Source: Prevotella sp. CAG:1031
GTDB taxonomy: Bacteria > Bacteroidota > Bacteroidia > Bacteroidales > Muribaculaceae
Reading direction: 5' to 3'
DNA: 26,360 bases
NCBI GenBank assembly: GCA_000431215.1
Contig: HF985596.1
Span: 15,441 to 41,800, forward strand
Below the pieces are notes generated by a model that saw nothing but the letters and a program-made list of their open reading frames with translations, ran no database searches and had not been told where the DNA came from. The number at the start of each line of letters is the position of its first letter. Position 1 is the stretch's first letter. A program made the position numbers and the translations under genes. This document shows positions 15,327 through 23,599 of the stretch, in pieces.

Positions 15327-18005
15327 ATGAAACTTGTCTTTAAGATAGATTATCGCACCGCCTGGGGCGAAGCCTTATATATCACGGGCAATATCGCGGC
15401 TCTCGGCAACGGCGACGCCGGAAAACTCCGCGCAATGCAACTCGACGGCCTCGAAAAATGGGCTCTCGAGATCGAAGTCCCCGACGACACCCGCGACCTG
15501 ACCTACAGCTATGTCGTGCGCCACGAAAACGGCGGCGAGCGCCGCGAATGGGGGCCGCAGCGCCATCTCGAACTCACGCCCGGCATCGCCGTTCTCGAAC
15601 TCGTCGACCGTTGGCAGGATCAGCCGTGGGACAAACCTTATTATTCGTCGGCGTTCACCGACTGTATCTGCCGCCGGCGCGTTCGCGCCATGGCTGTCGA
15701 TCCCGCAGCCGGAATGCTGACTCTGGCTGTCTCGGCTCCCATGGTTCCGTCGGACAGCGTTGTCGCCGTCAGCGGAAACATTCCCGCGCTTGGCGAGTGG
15801 GATCCCGCCAAAGCGCTTAAGATGAGCGACGCCAACTATCCCGAATGGCGCGTCAACATCCCACTGCGCGACTTCAGCGAACCTTTCGAATTCAAGTTCC
15901 TGCTCGTCGAGAAAGAATCCGGCCGCGTTGTATCGTGGGAAGGCTGCGACAACCGCCGCCTGACATCGATGCCGCAGACTGCCAATGAAGCCCTCGTTGT
16001 CAGCGGCCTGCGCCTTGTCAACGCCCTGACTCCATGGAAAGGCGCCGGAGTGGCGATTCCGGTATTCGCGCTACGCAGCGAAGAGGACTTCGGTGTCGGC
16101 GACTTCATCGACCTCAAGGCAATGATCGACTGGGCCGCCTCGACCGGACAGCGCTTCGTTCAGATTCTGCCCATCAACGACACCACGATGACCCACACGT
16201 GGACCGACTCCTACCCCTATAACGCCAACTCTACGTTCGCCCTCCATCCGATGTTCCTGCGCCTCGAGCAGATGGGAATCCTCGCCGACGCCGAACGCCG
16301 CACATATTACGCCACCGAGCGCCGTCGCCTCAACGCGTTGCCGCAGATCGACTACGAAGCTGTCAACAATATCAAGAACGCCTATACCCGCGAGCTATTT
16401 GTCCAGGAAGGCGCCAAGACAGTTAAATCGGTCGATTTCAAGGCGTTTGTCAAAAAGAACAAGTCGTGGCTTACCCCCTACGCCGCTTTCTGCACTCTGC
16501 GCGACATCCACCACACGGCCGAAATGGACCGTTGGGGCGACATGGCTGTCTACGACGAAAAACGTGTCGGCGAATTCATCGCCGCCCATACCGACGAAAT
16601 CAACTACGTCTACTTCCTGCAATATCACCTCGACAAGCAGCTTCGCGAAGTCCGCGACTACGCCCATTCGCGCGGCGTCGCCATCAAAGGCGACATTCCT
16701 ATCGGAATCTCGCGGAACAGTGTCGATGCATGGACTCAGCCGCGCCTGTTCAATCTCAACAGCCAGGCCGGAGCACCGCCGGATGACTTCAGTGTCCTCG
16801 GCCAGAACTGGGGACTCCCCACCTACAACTGGGAAGAGATGAACCGCGACGGCTTCGCATGGTGGAAAGCCCGGTTCAGCAAAATGGCCGAATATTTCGA
16901 CGCCTACCGCATCGACCATGTTCTGGGATTCTTCAGAATCTGGCAGATTCCGATAGACGCTCTCCACGGCTTGCTCGGCGTGTTCAACCCCGCCCTCCCC
17001 TTCACCCCCGACGAACTGCGCAACAGCTACGACTTCTGGATCGACGTCGACAAGCAGACAAAACCGTTCATCATGGACTGGTTCCTCGGCGACTTTTTCG
17101 GAGAATTCACCGACGAAGTGCGCGAGACCTACCTCGTTCCGCTCGGCGACGGCCGCTACCGCCTGCGCGACGAATTCTCGACACAGCACAAAGTCGCCGA
17201 CCACTTTGCCTCGCTCGAAAAGAGCGACAAGAACACGCGCATCTGCGAGGCTCTGCTCGGACTTATCGACAATGTGCTCTTCATAGAAGACCCAGTAGAG
17301 AAAGGCAAATACCATCCGCGCATCTCGGCCCAGTACACCTACATCTACCGTTCGCTGACCGACTACGAGAAATGGACATTCAACCGCCTCTACAACGACT
17401 TCTTCTATCGCCGCCACAACGACTTCTGGTATGGCAAGGCAATGTGGAAGCTGCCCGCGCTGATCGATGCCACCGACATGCTCGTCTGTGCCGAAGATCT
17501 CGGCATGATTCCCGACTGCGTTCCGGCCGTGATGAAAGCCCTTGAGGTTCTCGCGCTCGAGATTCAGAGGATGCCGAAAGATCCGCGTGCCGAGTTCGGC
17601 GACACCTGGCACTATCCCTACTATTCGGTGTGCACGACTTCGACCCACGACATGGGCGGCATACGCCAGTGGTGGGAAGAGAACCCCGAGAAGACCCAGC
17701 GTTTCTTCAATAATGTTCTTCACGAAGGAGGTCAGGCTCCGCAGTATGCCGAGCCCTGGATCTGCGCCAAGATTGTCGAGATTCATCTGAAATCGCCCTC
17801 GATGCTGGCCATTCTGCCGCTTCAGGACATGCTCGCCATCGACGCCAAACTGCGCCGCAACGACCCCCGCGAAGAGCAGATCAACGTGCCGGCCAACCCG
17901 CGCCACTACTGGCGTTACCGTATGCACCTGACACTCGACGAACTCGCCTCGGCCACAGAGTTCAACAACACCCTGCGGCTCATGATCGCCCAGGGAGGAC
18001 GCTGA
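15327..18005 (+). CDS. malQ: 4-alpha-glucanotransferase (GH77, DPE2-type with two CBM20 domains)
   Basis: This 892-residue enzyme transfers glucosyl units between alpha-1,4-glucans in maltodextrin or glycogen metabolism. Two starch-binding CBM20 domains come first (about residues 1-95 and 134-215, each with a GNI-ALG motif). The GH77 barrel follows from about 235. Catalytic residues are visible: nucleophile Asp530 (YRIDHVLGF), acid/base Glu723 (CAEDLGM) and Asp775 (STHDMGG). The 193 residues between Asp530 and Glu723, against about 47 in short bacterial amylomaltases, match the insertion typical of plant DPE2 and its Bacteroidetes relatives. DPE2-type enzymes act on maltose and branched glycans. 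No signal peptide, so it should be cytosolic. Its stop overlaps the next start by one base. Confidence 0.95.
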   Translation: MKLVFKIDYRTAWGEALYITGNIAALGNGDAGKLRAMQLDGLEKWALEIEVPDDTRDLTYSYVVRHENGGERREWGPQRHLELTPGIAVLELVDRWQDQPWDKPYYSSAFTDCICRRRVRAMAVDPAAGMLTLAVSAPMVPSDSVVAVSGNIPALGEWDPAKALKMSDANYPEWRVNIPLRDFSEPFEFKFLLVEKESGRVVSWEGCDNRRLTSMPQTANEALVVSGLRLVNALTPWKGAGVAIPVFALRSEEDFGVGDFIDLKAMIDWAASTGQRFVQILPINDTTMTHTWTDSYPYNANSTFALHPMFLRLEQMGILADAERRTYYATERRRLNALPQIDYEAVNNIKNAYTRELFVQEGAKTVKSVDFKAFVKKNKSWLTPYAAFCTLRDIHHTAEMDRWGDMAVYDEKRVGEFIAAHTDEINYVYFLQYHLDKQLREVRDYAHSRGVAIKGDIPIGISRNSVDAWTQPRLFNLNSQAGAPPDDFSVLGQNWGLPTYNWEEMNRDGFAWWKARFSKMAEYFDAYRIDHVLGFFRIWQIPIDALHGLLGVFNPALPFTPDELRNSYDFWIDVDKQTKPFIMDWFLGDFFGEFTDEVRETYLVPLGDGRYRLRDEFSTQHKVADHFASLEKSDKNTRICEALLGLIDNVLFIEDPVEKGKYHPRISAQYTYIYRSLTDYEKWTFNRLYNDFFYRRHNDFWYGKAMWKLPALIDATDMLVCAEDLGMIPDCVPAVMKALEVLALEIQRMPKDPRAEFGDTWHYPYYSVCTTSTHDMGGIRQWWEENPEKTQRFFNNVLHEGGQAPQYAEPWICAKIVEIHLKSPSMLAILPLQDMLAIDAKLRRNDPREEQINVPANPRHYWRYRMHLTLDELASATEFNNTLRLMIAQGGR

Positions 18006-18769
18006 TGACCGATACGTTTGACCTTCGCGAGCTGCTCGACAGCGAAGCGCGCCGAATCAACTCCGAGGCGTTCATCGCCGACGATCCCGTTCAGTTTCCG
18101 CGCCGTTTCAGCTCGCTTCCCGATATAGAAATCACGGCATTGCTCTGCGCCACACTGGCGTGGGGCAATCGCCGCATGATATGCCGCGACTGCGAGAAAC
18201 TGCTGACGCTGATGGACAACCAGCCCTACGCCTATGTCATTGACGAAGGCTATCTCGATCTCGACCCCGACATCAATATCCACCGCACATTCTTCGGCCG
18301 CAATCTGCGCCATTACCTTCGCGGCCTACGCGCTATCTACACCCGCCACGGCTCGCTGAACGACTTCGCCCGTGCGATAGGCGCCGGAGAAGCCGAAGCG
18401 CCCGCATGGCGTCTGGCCGAGGGGCTGAACGCCGAGCTCTCGTCCGCCAACTCAGGCTGCACCGACAGCCGGTGCCTGCCGGTCAACACCTCGACAACAG
18501 CGCTCAAACGCCTCAATATGGCCCTGCGCTGGCTCGTGCGCCGCGACGGCATAGTAGACCTCGGCGTCTGGGACTCCATAACCCCGGCGCAGCTGCGCAT
18601 TCCGCTCGACGTCCATGTGGGCGACGTATCGCGCGAACTCGGACTGCTCTGTCGCCGCAGCAATGACCGTAAAGCCGTCGAAGAGCTGACCGGCCGTCTG
18701 CGCGAGTTCAACCCCGACGATCCGACGCTCTACGACTTCGCCCTCTTTGGCATCGGAATGCGCCTCTGA
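18005..18769 (+). CDS. TIGR02757 (DUF2400) family protein
   Basis: A 254-residue cytosolic protein matching the TIGR02757 family: an N-terminal LPDIEITALLCATLAWGNR, a middle ALKRLNMALRWLVRRDGIVDLGVW, then IPLDVHVGDVSRELGLL and the C-terminal DPTLYDFALFGIGMRL. The family is widespread in Bacteroidetes and epsilonproteobacteria. Its helical layout and the DVH-x3-VSR-LGLL region recall HhH-GPD DNA glycosylases, but activity is not established and this is inference. The start shares one base with the malQ stop, so translation is likely coupled. A terminator follows 24 bases after the stop. A Cys/Ser-rich loop (SANSGCTDSRCLP) precedes the conserved middle. Confidence 0.85.
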   Translation: MTDTFDLRELLDSEARRINSEAFIADDPVQFPRRFSSLPDIEITALLCATLAWGNRRMICRDCEKLLTLMDNQPYAYVIDEGYLDLDPDINIHRTFFGRNLRHYLRGLRAIYTRHGSLNDFARAIGAGEAEAPAWRLAEGLNAELSSANSGCTDSRCLPVNTSTTALKRLNMALRWLVRRDGIVDLGVWDSITPAQLRIPLDVHVGDVSRELGLLCRRSNDRKAVEELTGRLREFNPDDPTLYDFALFGIGMRL

Positions 18770-18792
18770 AGCTCCGGGTCAGGGCCCTTAAA

Positions 18793-18830
18793 GTCCTTAA
18801 AGTCCTTAAGGTCTTTAAGGACGCTTTTTT
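18793..18830 (+). terminator. Rho-independent terminator after the TIGR02757 gene
   Basis: GTCCTTAAAG at 18793-18802 pairs with CTTTAAGGAC at 18813-18822, followed by a six-T run. The region also holds tandem copies of CCTTAAAGT from 18786, so alternative hairpins are possible. Confidence 0.85.
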
Positions 18831-18854
18831 GTCTGGCAAATAAAATTAATTTCA

Positions 18855-18886
18855 TTTGCCATTGCTCTCACCTTTCACTACCTTTG
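18855..18886 (+). promoter_or_regulatory. Putative promoter of the TPR-barrel-symporter-DUF59-lpxH operon
   Basis: Perfect boxes TTTG at 18855-18858 and TACCTTTG at 18879-18886 have a 20-bp spacer. The -7 box ends only four bases before the ATG at 18891, so the message should be leaderless. Confidence 0.75.
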
Positions 18887-18890
18887 CAAT

Positions 18891-21800
18891 ATGGTTAACC
18901 GGAATATCATACTGGCGCTGGCGGCAGTGAGTCTGTCGGCCGGCGCATCGCCCCGCAGCGTCGTTTCGCCGCTGACAACGGGTATACTCGAGCGCGCCAC
19001 GGTCATGTCGGTCCGCACCAACGCCGCGGGAGCGCTCGACCTCACCGACCGCATTCTCCGTTCGACGCTGCTGACACCGTCGGAACGCGACGACACGGAA
19101 TACATCAACGCCCTGTCGTTGCTTCAGACCGGCGACACTGCCGAGGGCTATGCCGCTCTCGAACGCTTCGTCGCCAACCACGCGGCAAGTCCGCTGCGCT
19201 GGAAAGCCACTCTGGCGCTGGCTGCCGCCGACATCGCCGAAGGCAGCTATGCGATGGCCCTGCGCCGCTACGACACCATCCCCGACAATGCCTTCGCAGG
19301 CGACGCCGCCCGCGAGCTGACTCTGAACCGGGCATACTGCCGCCTGCTTCAGGGGGATGCCGACGCCGCCCTCCCGCTTTTCGAAGCCGTAGGCAACGAA
19401 GGTACTCTCGGCGAAGATGCCCGCTTCTACCGCGGATATATCGCCTATATCAAGGGGGACAACGCCAAGGCCCGCCGCCTCTTCGAAGGGCTGTCGACCA
19501 CGCGAGCGCCGGAACGCTACGCCGGGTTCTACCTTATGGAAATGGATTTCGCTGACCGCCGCTTTGACAGAGCTCTCGCCGAGGCTCAGCGGATGCTCGC
19601 CGACACGTCGACACCGGCCGAATTCACTGCCGAATGCAACCGTGTCGCCGGTGAATCGCTCTATAATCTAAATCAGGAGAAAAAAGGGCTTCCCTATCTC
19701 TGGAAATATGCCGCCGCAGTCTCTAATCCGGCTCCGAGCGCTTTCTATATCCTTGGCGTCAACGAACTTGCCGACGGCGACAGCGACGCCGCCATAAAGC
19801 TTCTTCAGCGTGCCGTCGCGGCCGACAACGCCATGGCCCAAAGCGCCTATCTTCTTCTCGGGCAAGCCTATCTCAAGCGCGGCGACAAAGACTCCGCACT
19901 GATGGCCTTCGAGAAAGCCTATCGCATGAACTACGACCGTCAGGTTCAGGAAACGGCATTCTACAACTATGCCGTAGCCCGTCTCGACGGCGGCCGAGTG
20001 CCGTTCGGCAGCTCGGTCGACCTTCTCGACGACTTCCTGCGCGAATTTCCCGACAGCCGCTACGCTCCGCGCGTCCAGCAATATATGGTCGAGGGCTATA
20101 TGAGCCAGAACGACTATGAGGCCGCCCTTCGCGCCCTCGACGGCGTCAGGAATCCGTCGTCAGAATTACGTCAGGCCCGCCAGCAGGTTCTTTTCGTGCT
20201 CGGTTCGCGCGAATATACCTCAGGCCGCTTTGAAGCTGCGCGCGCCCACCTCAAAGAGGTTACCGACATGAATCAGGAAGGGCTTAACCCGTCGGTAACA
20301 GCCCAGGCGAGGCTATGGCTTGGCGACTGTCTGTATCATATCGGTGACTATCCCGGCGCGGCACAGCAGTTCCAACTGTTCATGAAAAGCGAAAGCGCCG
20401 AAAGCGATCCCTATAACCGCGCTTTGGCGCGCTACGGACTCGGCTATGCCCGCTTCGCATCGGGCAACTATGCCGAAGCCCTCAATGCATTCGAAAAAGC
20501 GATCACCACCGGCAAAGCCGGAGTGCTCGACCAGCGTGCTCTCGCCGACGCCAACAACCGCGCCGGCGACTGCCTCTACTATCTCGGTCGTCTCGACGAT
20601 GCTTCGCGCCGCTATGCGGCAGCCTACGATCTACATCCGGGCTCGGGCGACTATGCCATCTATCAGCTTGCCGTGGTCGAAGGCATGCGCGGCAACCATG
20701 CCGATAAAATCGACCGTCTGAACCGCCTGATGACCGACTTTCCGACTACCGGACTCGTGCCCTCGGCACTGCTTGAGAAAGCCGAGAGCCAGCTCGCCAT
20801 GGGGCGCCGCGACGCCGCCATCGCCACATACCGGTCGCTCGTGGCCGACCATGCTGCCACCGTGCCGGGCCGCAAAGGCTATCTGCAGCTTGCTCTGACC
20901 TATCTCAACGGCTCAGACCGTCAGGCAGCCATCGACACCTACAAAGAGGTCATCACCCGCTATCCCTCGAGCGAAGAGGCCCGCCTGGCAGCCGATGACC
21001 TCAAACGGCTCTATGCCGCCGACAACCGCCTCGAAGAATATGCCTCGTTCATCAACGCTATTCCCGAAGCACCGCGAATCGACCGCAGCGAAATGGAGCA
21101 TCTGTCGTTCGAAGCCGCCGAAAACGCCTACGCGGCCGACGGCTCGACCGGACGCCTCGAAGAATATATCGCAAGCCATCCGGCCGGCGCCGACGCTCCC
21201 AAAGCCCTCTACTACATGGCAGAAAGCGCATGGAATAAAGGAAACTCGGTCAAGACCGAGAAAATCGCCGATGAACTTCTTGAGAATTTCCCCCACTCCG
21301 AGTGTGCCGAAGACGCCATGCTGCTGAAAGCCCAGGCCCAGATGGCCCAGAACAAATATGAGCCGGCCCTGCGCACTCTGCGCGAACTCGAAAGCCGCGC
21401 TTCCGACGCCGCGATGGTTTCCGAAGCCCGCAAGGCGATAATGCGGGCCGCCGACGCCCTCGGACGCTGGAGCGAGTCGCTCGAAGAAGCCGACGCCCTG
21501 ATGTCGTCGACAGCCGCCAACAGCGGCGATACTCCCGGCGAGATCACCTATTACCGCGCCCGCGCCCTCAACGGCCTCGGCCGCGTCAAGGAAGCGCGCA
21601 ACGTGTGGCGTCAGCTCGCCGCATATCCCGACAATATCTACGGCTCGATGAGCGCCGTGGCACTCGGGCAGAGCCTCTACGACGCCGGTGAGCTGAAAGC
21701 GGCCCGCGAGACCATCGACGCACTCATTGACGCCAATCCGCCCCACAGCTACTGGCTCGCCCGCGGATTCATCCTCTACAGCGACATCCTGCGCCGTCAG

Positions 21801-21905
21801 GGCAAGGAATTCGAGGCCAGAGAATACCTCAAGAGCCTCCAGAGCAACTATCCCGGTAAGGAAGCCGACATCCAGAACATGATCAACCAACGCCTCAACA
21901 AATGA
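18891..21905 (+). CDS. Large exported tetratricopeptide-repeat protein
   Basis: A 1004-residue protein with a short signal peptide (MVNRNIILALAAVSLSAGA), placing it in the periplasm or at the outer membrane. It is not obviously a lipoprotein, as no lipobox Cys is seen. Nearly the whole length is alpha-helical TPR-like repeats, with patterns such as AYLLLGQAYLKRGDKDSALMAF, LARYGLGYARFASGNYAEAL and MAESAWNKGNSVKTEKIAD. Such arrays are protein-protein scaffolds. Its stop overlaps the start of the barrel gene (ATGA), implying fixed stoichiometry. The pairing recalls TPR/outer-membrane porin exporters such as AlgK with AlgE, or fused PgaA and BcsC; that is analogy. The start is fixed by the signal peptide and leaves essentially no 5' leader. 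Confidence 0.85.
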   Translation: MVNRNIILALAAVSLSAGASPRSVVSPLTTGILERATVMSVRTNAAGALDLTDRILRSTLLTPSERDDTEYINALSLLQTGDTAEGYAALERFVANHAASPLRWKATLALAAADIAEGSYAMALRRYDTIPDNAFAGDAARELTLNRAYCRLLQGDADAALPLFEAVGNEGTLGEDARFYRGYIAYIKGDNAKARRLFEGLSTTRAPERYAGFYLMEMDFADRRFDRALAEAQRMLADTSTPAEFTAECNRVAGESLYNLNQEKKGLPYLWKYAAAVSNPAPSAFYILGVNELADGDSDAAIKLLQRAVAADNAMAQSAYLLLGQAYLKRGDKDSALMAFEKAYRMNYDRQVQETAFYNYAVARLDGGRVPFGSSVDLLDDFLREFPDSRYAPRVQQYMVEGYMSQNDYEAALRALDGVRNPSSELRQARQQVLFVLGSREYTSGRFEAARAHLKEVTDMNQEGLNPSVTAQARLWLGDCLYHIGDYPGAAQQFQLFMKSESAESDPYNRALARYGLGYARFASGNYAEALNAFEKAITTGKAGVLDQRALADANNRAGDCLYYLGRLDDASRRYAAAYDLHPGSGDYAIYQLAVVEGMRGNHADKIDRLNRLMTDFPTTGLVPSALLEKAESQLAMGRRDAAIATYRSLVADHAATVPGRKGYLQLALTYLNGSDRQAAIDTYKEVITRYPSSEEARLAADDLKRLYAADNRLEEYASFINAIPEAPRIDRSEMEHLSFEAAENAYAADGSTGRLEEYIASHPAGADAPKALYYMAESAWNKGNSVKTEKIADELLENFPHSECAEDAMLLKAQAQMAQNKYEPALRTLRELESRASDAAMVSEARKAIMRAADALGRWSESLEEADALMSSTAANSGDTPGEITYYRARALNGLGRVKEARNVWRQLAAYPDNIYGSMSAVALGQSLYDAGELKAARETIDALIDANPPHSYWLARGFILYSDILRRQGKEFEAREYLKSLQSNYPGKEADIQNMINQRLNK

Positions 21906-23593
21906 TTAAACGCCATATAACCACCGCTATAGCCGCCATGTCGGCGTTCTTCGCCACCGCCCAGGGAACTCTGACAGGCGAAGTGACCGTAGAGCGCGAA
22001 ATCGTGGCCACAGAGCGCGAAGCAACACCGTTGAATATGCTGCCGCGACTGAATCTGCCCGCACTGCCCGCCGCGCAGCTCGACTTCAGCAGCCGCCCCG
22101 TGCGCGCCCGGGTCGAGGCCCTGACTGCTTTCGCCGAACCGGCCCGGCGCGAGGACGTGTTTGCCACCGACTCATGGCGCGGATATGCCAGTCTGTTCGC
22201 AGGGCCGCTCTGGAACGCGTCGCTGAACGCCGGATACAGGCTAATCGACAACCGGCGCACACGCCTGTCGGCATGGGTCGGCTATACCGGCGAGGTCTAC
22301 CGGCGCGCTTTCATTCCCGATGCCGAAAAAATCTACTGGCGCGACCACGACGCCGGGCTCGGCCTGAATTTCGACCATGACCTCGGTTCCCACCGCGGAC
22401 GTCTGAGCATCGACGCCGAATATCACTTCGGACGCACCAACGGCTACCATTCCGACGCTACCCGCTACTGGGTCAACACAAACCGCGGGCGCCTCTCGGC
22501 TGAATGGCACCGCGCCATCGACGCGTTCACTCTGGCAACGCGCCTCCACTACAGCTATTTCGCATCAAATCCGATTTCGCTCGGCTGGAAAGGAACGTCG
22601 CAAAACGTCTACGGCTTCAGTGCCAACGGCCGCATGATTGTCTCCGACAAGTCGCGCGTCGGCGCCGATATAGCTCTCGACATGTCGACAACAGGCCCGA
22701 AATACCTGTTCGACCCGGCAGGTCAGATCTGGAGCGACAGTCAGACCGACGGCTCTTCCACCGTCGGCCTCGTTACGCTGACGCCGCTCTACGAACTCCA
22801 TAACGGAACAGTGAGGCTCTCGATAGGCCCGCGCCTCCAGTTCACTTTCAACGGCGACAAGTTCTTCCATATCACGCCTGCCGTAGATTTCGGCTGGCGC
22901 ATCTCGCCTCTGGTAGCCCTGAGCGCAACGCTGACAGGCGGCGAACACAGCAATGGTCTCTACGGCCTCTACAGCATAGCTCGCCGAATGGTTCCCGGAC
23001 TCTCATACAGCTACAGCCACATACCGCTCGACGCGCGTCTGGGAGTTTGCGTCGGGCCGTGGAAAGGCGCATGGTTCAAGCTCTTCGGCGGATGGGCGCG
23101 CGCCAACAACTGGATGATGCCGACCGACACCGGTCGCGACATCACAGCCATAGCCTTCAAACCCGTCGACATCAAGGGATTCACCGGCGGAGTGGAAGCC
23201 GGCTATGCCTGGGGCACATATCTCGAAGCCTCGGCTCGCTGGCAGACCGCCCCGACAGGCTACGGCCGCGGATACTATCTCTGGCACGACAACGCCCGCC
23301 ATGTCGTCGACATCAAGGCTCAGGTCAGACCGATAAGACAGCTCACCGTCAGCGCCGACTGGCAATGGCGCGTCCACCGCAGCCTCTACACTCCCCTCCC
23401 CTTCGATCTGGGCTATATCTCCGAGAACCTCCACAACGCATCGTGGCTCAACCTTCAGGCTTCGTGGGCGTTCAGTGAGCGCCTGAGTGTCAGCCTGCGC
23501 GCCGAGAATCTTCTCAACCGCCATTCGACGATGATCGACGCCACAGCCTCGCGCGGAGCCACCGTCCTCGCCGGCGCATCATACCGTTTCTGA
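21902..23593 (+). CDS. Outer-membrane beta-barrel protein (TonB-receptor-like C-terminal part, no plug)
   Basis: A 563-residue exported protein with a signal peptide (MIKRHITTAIAAMSAFFATAQG). A short periplasmic segment (GEVTVEREIVATEREATPLNML) follows, then from about residue 90 many amphipathic strands (WRGYASLFAGPLWNASLNAGYR, RLSAWVGYTGEVYRR). The C-terminus LAGASYRF has the terminal Phe of outer-membrane barrels. Relatives are often labelled TonB-dependent receptors, but at this length and with no plug domain visible a porin-like or scaffold barrel is more likely. LRAENLLNRHSTMID near the end does resemble TonB-receptor barrels. The start overlaps the TPR gene stop by four bases. The partner and cargo are unknown. 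Confidence 0.8.
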   Translation: MIKRHITTAIAAMSAFFATAQGTLTGEVTVEREIVATEREATPLNMLPRLNLPALPAAQLDFSSRPVRARVEALTAFAEPARREDVFATDSWRGYASLFAGPLWNASLNAGYRLIDNRRTRLSAWVGYTGEVYRRAFIPDAEKIYWRDHDAGLGLNFDHDLGSHRGRLSIDAEYHFGRTNGYHSDATRYWVNTNRGRLSAEWHRAIDAFTLATRLHYSYFASNPISLGWKGTSQNVYGFSANGRMIVSDKSRVGADIALDMSTTGPKYLFDPAGQIWSDSQTDGSSTVGLVTLTPLYELHNGTVRLSIGPRLQFTFNGDKFFHITPAVDFGWRISPLVALSATLTGGEHSNGLYGLYSIARRMVPGLSYSYSHIPLDARLGVCVGPWKGAWFKLFGGWARANNWMMPTDTGRDITAIAFKPVDIKGFTGGVEAGYAWGTYLEASARWQTAPTGYGRGYYLWHDNARHVVDIKAQVRPIRQLTVSADWQWRVHRSLYTPLPFDLGYISENLHNASWLNLQASWAFSERLSVSLRAENLLNRHSTMIDATASRGATVLAGASYRF

Positions 23594-23599
23594 TAGCTC

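Noticed and set aside
16395..17927. 510-codon open frame on the minus strand inside malQ
   Set aside because: Same effect; the plus-strand GH77 catalytic motifs fix the real frame.
18781..18822. CCTTAAAGT tandem copies as a CRISPR-like or phase-variation repeat
   Set aside because: Only about three short copies, and they are explained by the terminator hairpin arms.
20913..21890. 325-codon minus-strand frame inside the TPR gene
   Set aside because: Antisense shadow of a repetitive, GC-rich coding region with no recognisable motifs.
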